This document shows, piece by piece, positions 8,262 to 12,508 of a DNA stretch of 12,508 nucleotides. A model generated the notes under the pieces. The model did no database searches. It was not told where the DNA came from and was given only the letters and a program-made list of their open reading frames with translations. A program made the position numbers and the translations under genes. Source of the stretch: Chalciporus piperatus (Eukaryota > Basidiomycota > Agaricomycetes > Boletales > Boletaceae); assembly GCA_038093975.1 (NCBI GenBank), contig JBBPTG010000452.1:1-12508 (forward strand), written 5' to 3'. Within the stretch, counting starts at the first letter, position 1; each line of letters begins with the position of its first letter.

Positions 8262-11200
8262 AAGGAAGCCTTCGGCAAACGCTGGGGCAACAACTCATCA
8301 TTCAAGGTCGGGGCTGCGGATCGTTCGGGATTCCCAACGTTCGCTGTCAACCACTTCAACGGTCCTGTCCCCTACTCCGCTGAGGGCTTCCTCGAGCGCA
8401 GCTTCGACGCCCTCAACCCCGATTTCGGCTCCCTCCTTCGTGGTTCCCAGCTGGGTTCCATCAAGCTATTCGTCAAGGGCCTTCCCACCGGTAAGGCGAT
8501 CGCCGCTCAGGCACACCCCAAGAACGAAGATACGATCGTCGCCGATCAACAAATTGTTAAGCCCATGCGTGCGCCTTCGACACCTCGCAAGGGTACCATC
8601 AAACGGATGCCCTCACTCTGAGAAGGCGCGCGGCGCTGAGGAGCAACAACGTGATGACGACGATGCGCTGAACGACGCCCTGCATTGCGGGAGAGTTCCA
8701 AGCTGCCCTGGGCCCCCGTTAGATATGCGTACGGAGACACGCAGCTGGTTTGTGTTCTGCGTGAACCCCCATGGACTCGCAGTCGCCCGATCAGTTGCAG
8801 GAGCGGAGTGTCAAGGGGCAGGTTCGCAGTTTGGGCTTGACGGAGGTTGCCAAGCGAAACGTCAATGTGTTCGAGGTCGGGTTGTGGGTGGTATAGAGAG
8901 CCAATGGTCAAGTTGGGCGTGATGGATGATTTGGCGACGGAAAAGGTTGAGCAGACCAGAGATGCGCTGCAATTGCAGGACATCGAGGTTGTTCTTGGGC
9001 AGTACAAGGTATTTCTGTTTCTCGGAGTGTTGGGCGTCGAGTCTCACATCTTTTCTTCGTCATAGGTCTTCCCCTTTAAAGCTGCCTTCCACACCCTCGA
9101 AGACCGGATCCATACTCTCGACGTTGAAGAGCAGAACACGGAATCGTCTCCAGGACGCAGAGGCAGAGACCGGCATTGATCTTCGTTCAATAAGCGACCG
9201 TACGCCTCCCCAAGACTCCTTCAGGAAGACTATACAGACCACTTCAACCAAGCTGCCTCTCAGCCGCACGTCCCTCTCCTTCCCAACGCCGCCAACCCCT
9301 TCCAGCGTGGCGACCTCTACGACGGTGATTACGAAGAGCGGAAATCCTTCCGTTCCGATGATTTTCACAACCGGAGTCGACTTACATCCAACGGAGATGA
9401 AACCAACTCTAACTGTGGCTCGGAGCCATACGCGCCCTCCCGGAATATGTTCCAAGGCGCAACCAAGGAGACTTGTCGCGAAAGAGGCTGGCCTCGCAGG
9501 GGAGATCATGGAGCACGAAGTCGCCAAAGAATCTTCGGCGCGTCGTTGTTGAGTCCTCCTTTTCTGGATGCTCGCGTGGTGCGTACCCTAGACCTCCCTC
9601 AAGTGGTTCAGTCGCATGGAGCGAGACGATATTCGGCAAGCGTGGAGAGAGAAGCTTGCGCTCAACATGATCGTTTGGTTCATCTGTGCTTGCGCCGTCT
9701 GCGTCATCGCCGTTCATGTTCATCTGTCCTACGGAGTATGTCTTCCGGAGCTTGCGTCGCATTCGTACCACAGCAACCCCAACAATGCGTAGACGTCGAT
9801 TCGTGGCGAGGCCTTTGATGTCACGCAGGTTGCGGCGATGCACGACCGCATTGTTACTGTCCTTCCCACTAAGACGATTTTACAGCAATAAGGTGGTGTT
9901 GCTGCGGACAACTTGTTCCCTGTCCAGGTATGTTGTTCTCTCTCCCCCACTTGACATATTCCTGATTCCCCGCCCAGGTCAGCTCTCTCTGTAATGGTGT
10001 CTCGGGCACGGCCAGCCCATCGGTCCAGCTCTCTAACATCAACACGACCGACCCCAACGCCCGATACCACGATTTCCGTGCCATCGCCAATGACTCTCGC
10101 CCTGACTGGTATTTCGAGAGTATGAACATCATGCGCTAGAACAACCGTGTTGGTTATATGGGTTACACTCCTTAGCTGATTTCCAGCTTGGCCAATTCGG
10201 GTCATTCGCTCGATGTCTACGACGGCTTGGTTTACGACCTGACAAACTATGTCCAGTACGGTCCCGCCAGGGTCCCGGTGGCGCGGATAACACGCTCGTC
10301 AATCTGTTCAAGTACAACTCCGGCGCCGATCTCACGAAGGCAATTGACCACCCCCCCCTCAACTTGAACTCTGACATGATCGGGCGACAAAAGACGTGTC
10401 TCCGCAACGTGTTCCTCATCGGTATGGTCGACAACCGAAACTCGCTTCAATGTCTCTTCTCGCAATATATCCTCCTCGCGGTGTCGGTCACGATGGTTAG
10501 CATCATCGCGTTCAAGTTCGTCGCCTCCATCAGCTTTCTGTCACCTCGTGCGCCAGAGGATCACGACAAGTTTCGTGATTTGTCAGGTGCCTTGCTGTAC
10601 CGAAGGAGAGCCATCGTTGCGTGGTACCATCGATTCGCTTGCGCAACTCAAGCATGACGACGAGCGGAAGTTGATTCTCATCATTTGTGGAACGTTGTTG
10701 GATCTGGAAACGATAGGCCAACGCCACGGATCGTGTTGGATATTTTGGGTCCGGATCCGAACTATGATCCTGAACCGCTTGGTTTCGTGTCGTTGGGCGA
10801 GGGTGCGAGGCAGCATAATATGGGCAAGTTTTTTTCGGGGCTTTACGAGTGCGCTGGACGCTTATCTCGTGGTCGTCAAGGTTGGAAAGCCGACGGAAAG
10901 GTCGAGGCCTGGAAACCGTGATTTGCAGATGGTTATCCTGCATTTCTTGAACACGGTAGGTTTGATGGGACGCAGGTTTGGGGGGATGGGACGCTGACCA
11001 GTTGGGATGGATGGGTGCACTCCAGCCCGCCGATGAACTTGCCCGTTGGAGCGCGAGATGTATCACCAGATCAAGAACGTTATTGGCGTCAACCCGACGT
11101 CCTACGAGTATTTGTTCACTGTCGATGCCGATACTACGGTGGAGCCGTCTGCTTGAGTACTTGCTTTTTCCGTTGCCGCTCGTGTGTCTCAAGCGGATGT

Positions 11201-12004
11201 TGTCTGGCAGCATGGCCCACGACAAGAAGGTTCTCGGTGTTTGTGGTGGGACGACGCTCGCGCACGCGAAGCAGTCTATCATCACGATGATCCAAGTCTA
11301 CGAGTATTCTTTCGAGTCCCTCTTCGGTTCCGTCACGTGCTTGCCTGGTTGTTTCATTCTTTTCCGTCTTCGCACCGCCGACACCCACAAACCGTTGTTG
11401 TTCTCGTACCAAATGGTCACTGACCACTCTCAGAACCGGGTCGACACGCTGCACATGAAGAACCTGCTCCACTCGGTGAAGATCGTTGCTTGACGACGCC
11501 ACTGTTGAAACACTTCCCCATGCACAAGACGCAGTTCATTCGGAATGCTCACGCATACACTGTCGCTCCTGACGACTGGAAGGTTCTGCTCTGCTCTCTC
11601 AACGTCGTCGTCGGATGAACCCGACGGTTCATAACTTGCGAGAGTTGATGCCCCTGGATCAGCCTTGTGGTTTCTGTTGTTTCTCGAGGAGGTTCATTGT
11701 CATGATGGATTTGGTGTCGACGTTGATTCAACCCATGACTGTCGCCTGTGTGGGTATCCTCGTTTGGTCCGTTGAGCGTCATTTGCGTGTGCTGATGAAC
11801 TGCGCGTGACAGATCGTCTCCTTGATCGTTTCGGTCGCTGGCGAGGGCAACAGTACTCCCGTCATCTCGCTCACCATGATCGGTGCGTGTATGGTCCGTT
11901 TTCATTCTTCGTCGTAATGGGACATGGTTGGCTGGATGGTGTTCTACATCCTCGCCATTCCCATCTTTCCGTCGGGCTCGCCGTCTCATCCTTCAGCCTT
12001 GCAG
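8262..12004 (+). pseudogene. Truncated, frame-shattered class V/VII chitin synthase with myosin motor
   Basis: Such enzymes are plasma-membrane glycosyltransferases that polymerise UDP-GlcNAc into chitin, with an N-terminal myosin motor. In order: motor end (8265-8618: AFGKRWGN, FPTFAVNHFNGPV, GFLERSFDALNPDF; then WFVFCVNP at 8746), a linker (about 9225-9550), a membrane helix (VWFICACAVCVIAV, about 9673), a cytochrome-b5-like part (VYDGLVYDLTNYV, about 10215), a second membrane segment (10464-10540), GT2 core ([36 protein letters not shown] about 11115; [23 protein letters not shown] 11472) and terminal helices (WDMVGWMVFYILAIPIF, 11918). About fifteen frame changes occur, with stops at 9550, 9589, 9790, 9889, 10137 and 10173. 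QRRRW reads QRRRR (11600-11614; TGG to CGG). Canonical introns remain at 9009-9065, 9928-9977 and 11750-11812. The motor's ATP-binding part and the C-terminal DEK-like tail are missing. Confidence 0.93.
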
Positions 12005-12237
12005 AACATCCATATGTTGGTACTGACGTTTTGCTGTTCCAGAAAATGCTCGTGCCCCACTCGACGTATTACAACCATGCTCAACCATGCTCTACGACGC
12101 GGGTGTGTTCGACCGATATCGCACCCGCGCCTGTCCCCTGTCCCCCTTGATTCCACCGATCGTGTTCATTGCCGACTCCCCGCCAATCATCTCTTCTCGT
12201 CGTCGCCACCCCCTTCTGATCCACCCCGACCAGCATA
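12005..12237 (+). other. C-rich spacer after the chitin synthase remnant
   Basis: No homology recognised. A good intron 3' end (TACTGACG branch followed by TTGCTGTTCCAG, ending 12041, then AAAATG) sits where family members have an intron before a KMDDF-like segment, so the chitin synthase remnant may reach about 12050 in degraded form. Beyond that the sequence is C-rich and unassigned. Confidence 0.35.
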
Positions 12238-12508
12238 CCATTCGGCCAAAGTCTGCCTGTCGTTCCCGCGATTCTGGTGTTGGCATCCCGTTTTTTTTGT
12301 ATAGCTTGCGCCTCCGATTATCTTTGGTTCAGCTTGAGACGCTGTTCGTCTCCACCAGACGTAAGTACCGCAGCGCCTCGCAAACGCTCTGCCCTAAAGT
12401 TGTCACCCCTAGGTATCTCCAGTCGAGAGGCCTCCAGTCGGATTTATTCCCCGTATGTTTTGGCCATCGCTCAGCGCATCGGCGAGATGACATACTCGAT
12501 AACGTGCG
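12238..12508 (+). pseudogene. Fragment of a PDR/ABCG-type transporter, cut by the window edge
   Basis: A canonical 52-nt intron (12361-12412: GTAAGT, CCTAAAG branch-like, CCCTAG) joins QLETLFVSTR to RISSREASSRIYSPYVLAIA and then GEMTYSITC. This is the start of the second membrane domain of fungal PDR/ABCG drug-efflux pumps, where REASSRIYSPYVFAI and GEMPYS-like sequence is typical. Upstream, LPVVPAILVL (about 12250-12280) fits the preceding helix. It is followed by a T8 run and TATAG (12300-12304), possibly an intron end. The bases before QLETLF also read PPIIFG in another frame, which suggests a 1-nt shift, and the conserved Pro of GEMPYS is Thr. I call it a pseudogene from these defects and the neighbourhood, but with only the edge visible a divergent intact gene cannot be excluded. 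Confidence 0.55.

Noticed and set aside
9060..11989. Long minus-strand open frames (up to 251 codons) across the chitin synthase remnant
   Set aside because: They are antisense shadows; the plus strand carries clear family similarity over the same bases.
6676..12004. Processed (retrotransposed) pseudogenes
   Set aside because: Canonical introns are still present (7079-7128, 9009-9065, 9928-9977, 11750-11812).
6676..12508. Frameshifts explained as sequencing errors
   Set aside because: The adjacent seven-exon nuclease gene has no frame error in 1.5 kb of coding sequence, and the relics also have missing blocks, rearrangements and substitutions at conserved residues.

Overview
The window looks like an Agaricomycete-type basidiomycete nuclear genome. 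The introns are short (50-70 nt) with GT/AG ends and CTRAY-like branch points. The recognisable proteins are fungal: an XPG/GEN1-type nuclease of the kind expanded in mushroom-forming fungi, a chitin synthase with a myosin motor, polyubiquitin, and a PDR/ABCG transporter. No bacterial, phage or CRISPR feature is visible, and no tRNA or rRNA was found by eye.

Layout. 1-39 may be the first codons of a minus-strand gene leaving the window. 40-1126 holds no gene I can support. A cluster of bZIP/bHLH-type sites (1127-1197) precedes a two-exon gene of unknown function (1424-2219, +, 243 aa). Seventeen bases after its stop a 33-bp minisatellite begins (2236-3110), with partial 99-bp higher-order organisation. 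3111-4560 is a repeat-rich stretch: AT-rich blocks on both sides share a 15-nt direct repeat and enclose a run of four spaced hairpins, a 60-bp tandem repeat and a 61-bp tandem duplication.

4716-6568 (-) is the main intact gene. Seven exons and six introns give exactly 506 codons plus stop. The protein is an XPG/GEN1-like structure-specific nuclease with all expected acidic active-site residues and two SUMO-interacting-like motifs at the C-terminus.

The right half (6676-12508) is a graveyard of normally conserved genes. It holds a scrambled polyubiquitin locus (-), a 5'- and 3'-truncated class V/VII chitin synthase (+) with many frame changes and stops, and the edge of a PDR/ABCG transporter (+). 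The decayed copies keep introns at plausible positions, so they come from genomic DNA and not from reverse-transcribed mRNA. The cleanly spliced nuclease gene next to them argues against sequencing error as the cause. I see no operon-like cooperation between these genes and no convincing new multi-gene system. The most unusual items are the non-coding repeat architectures at 2236-4540 and the intact SIM-bearing nuclease embedded in decaying housekeeping duplicates.
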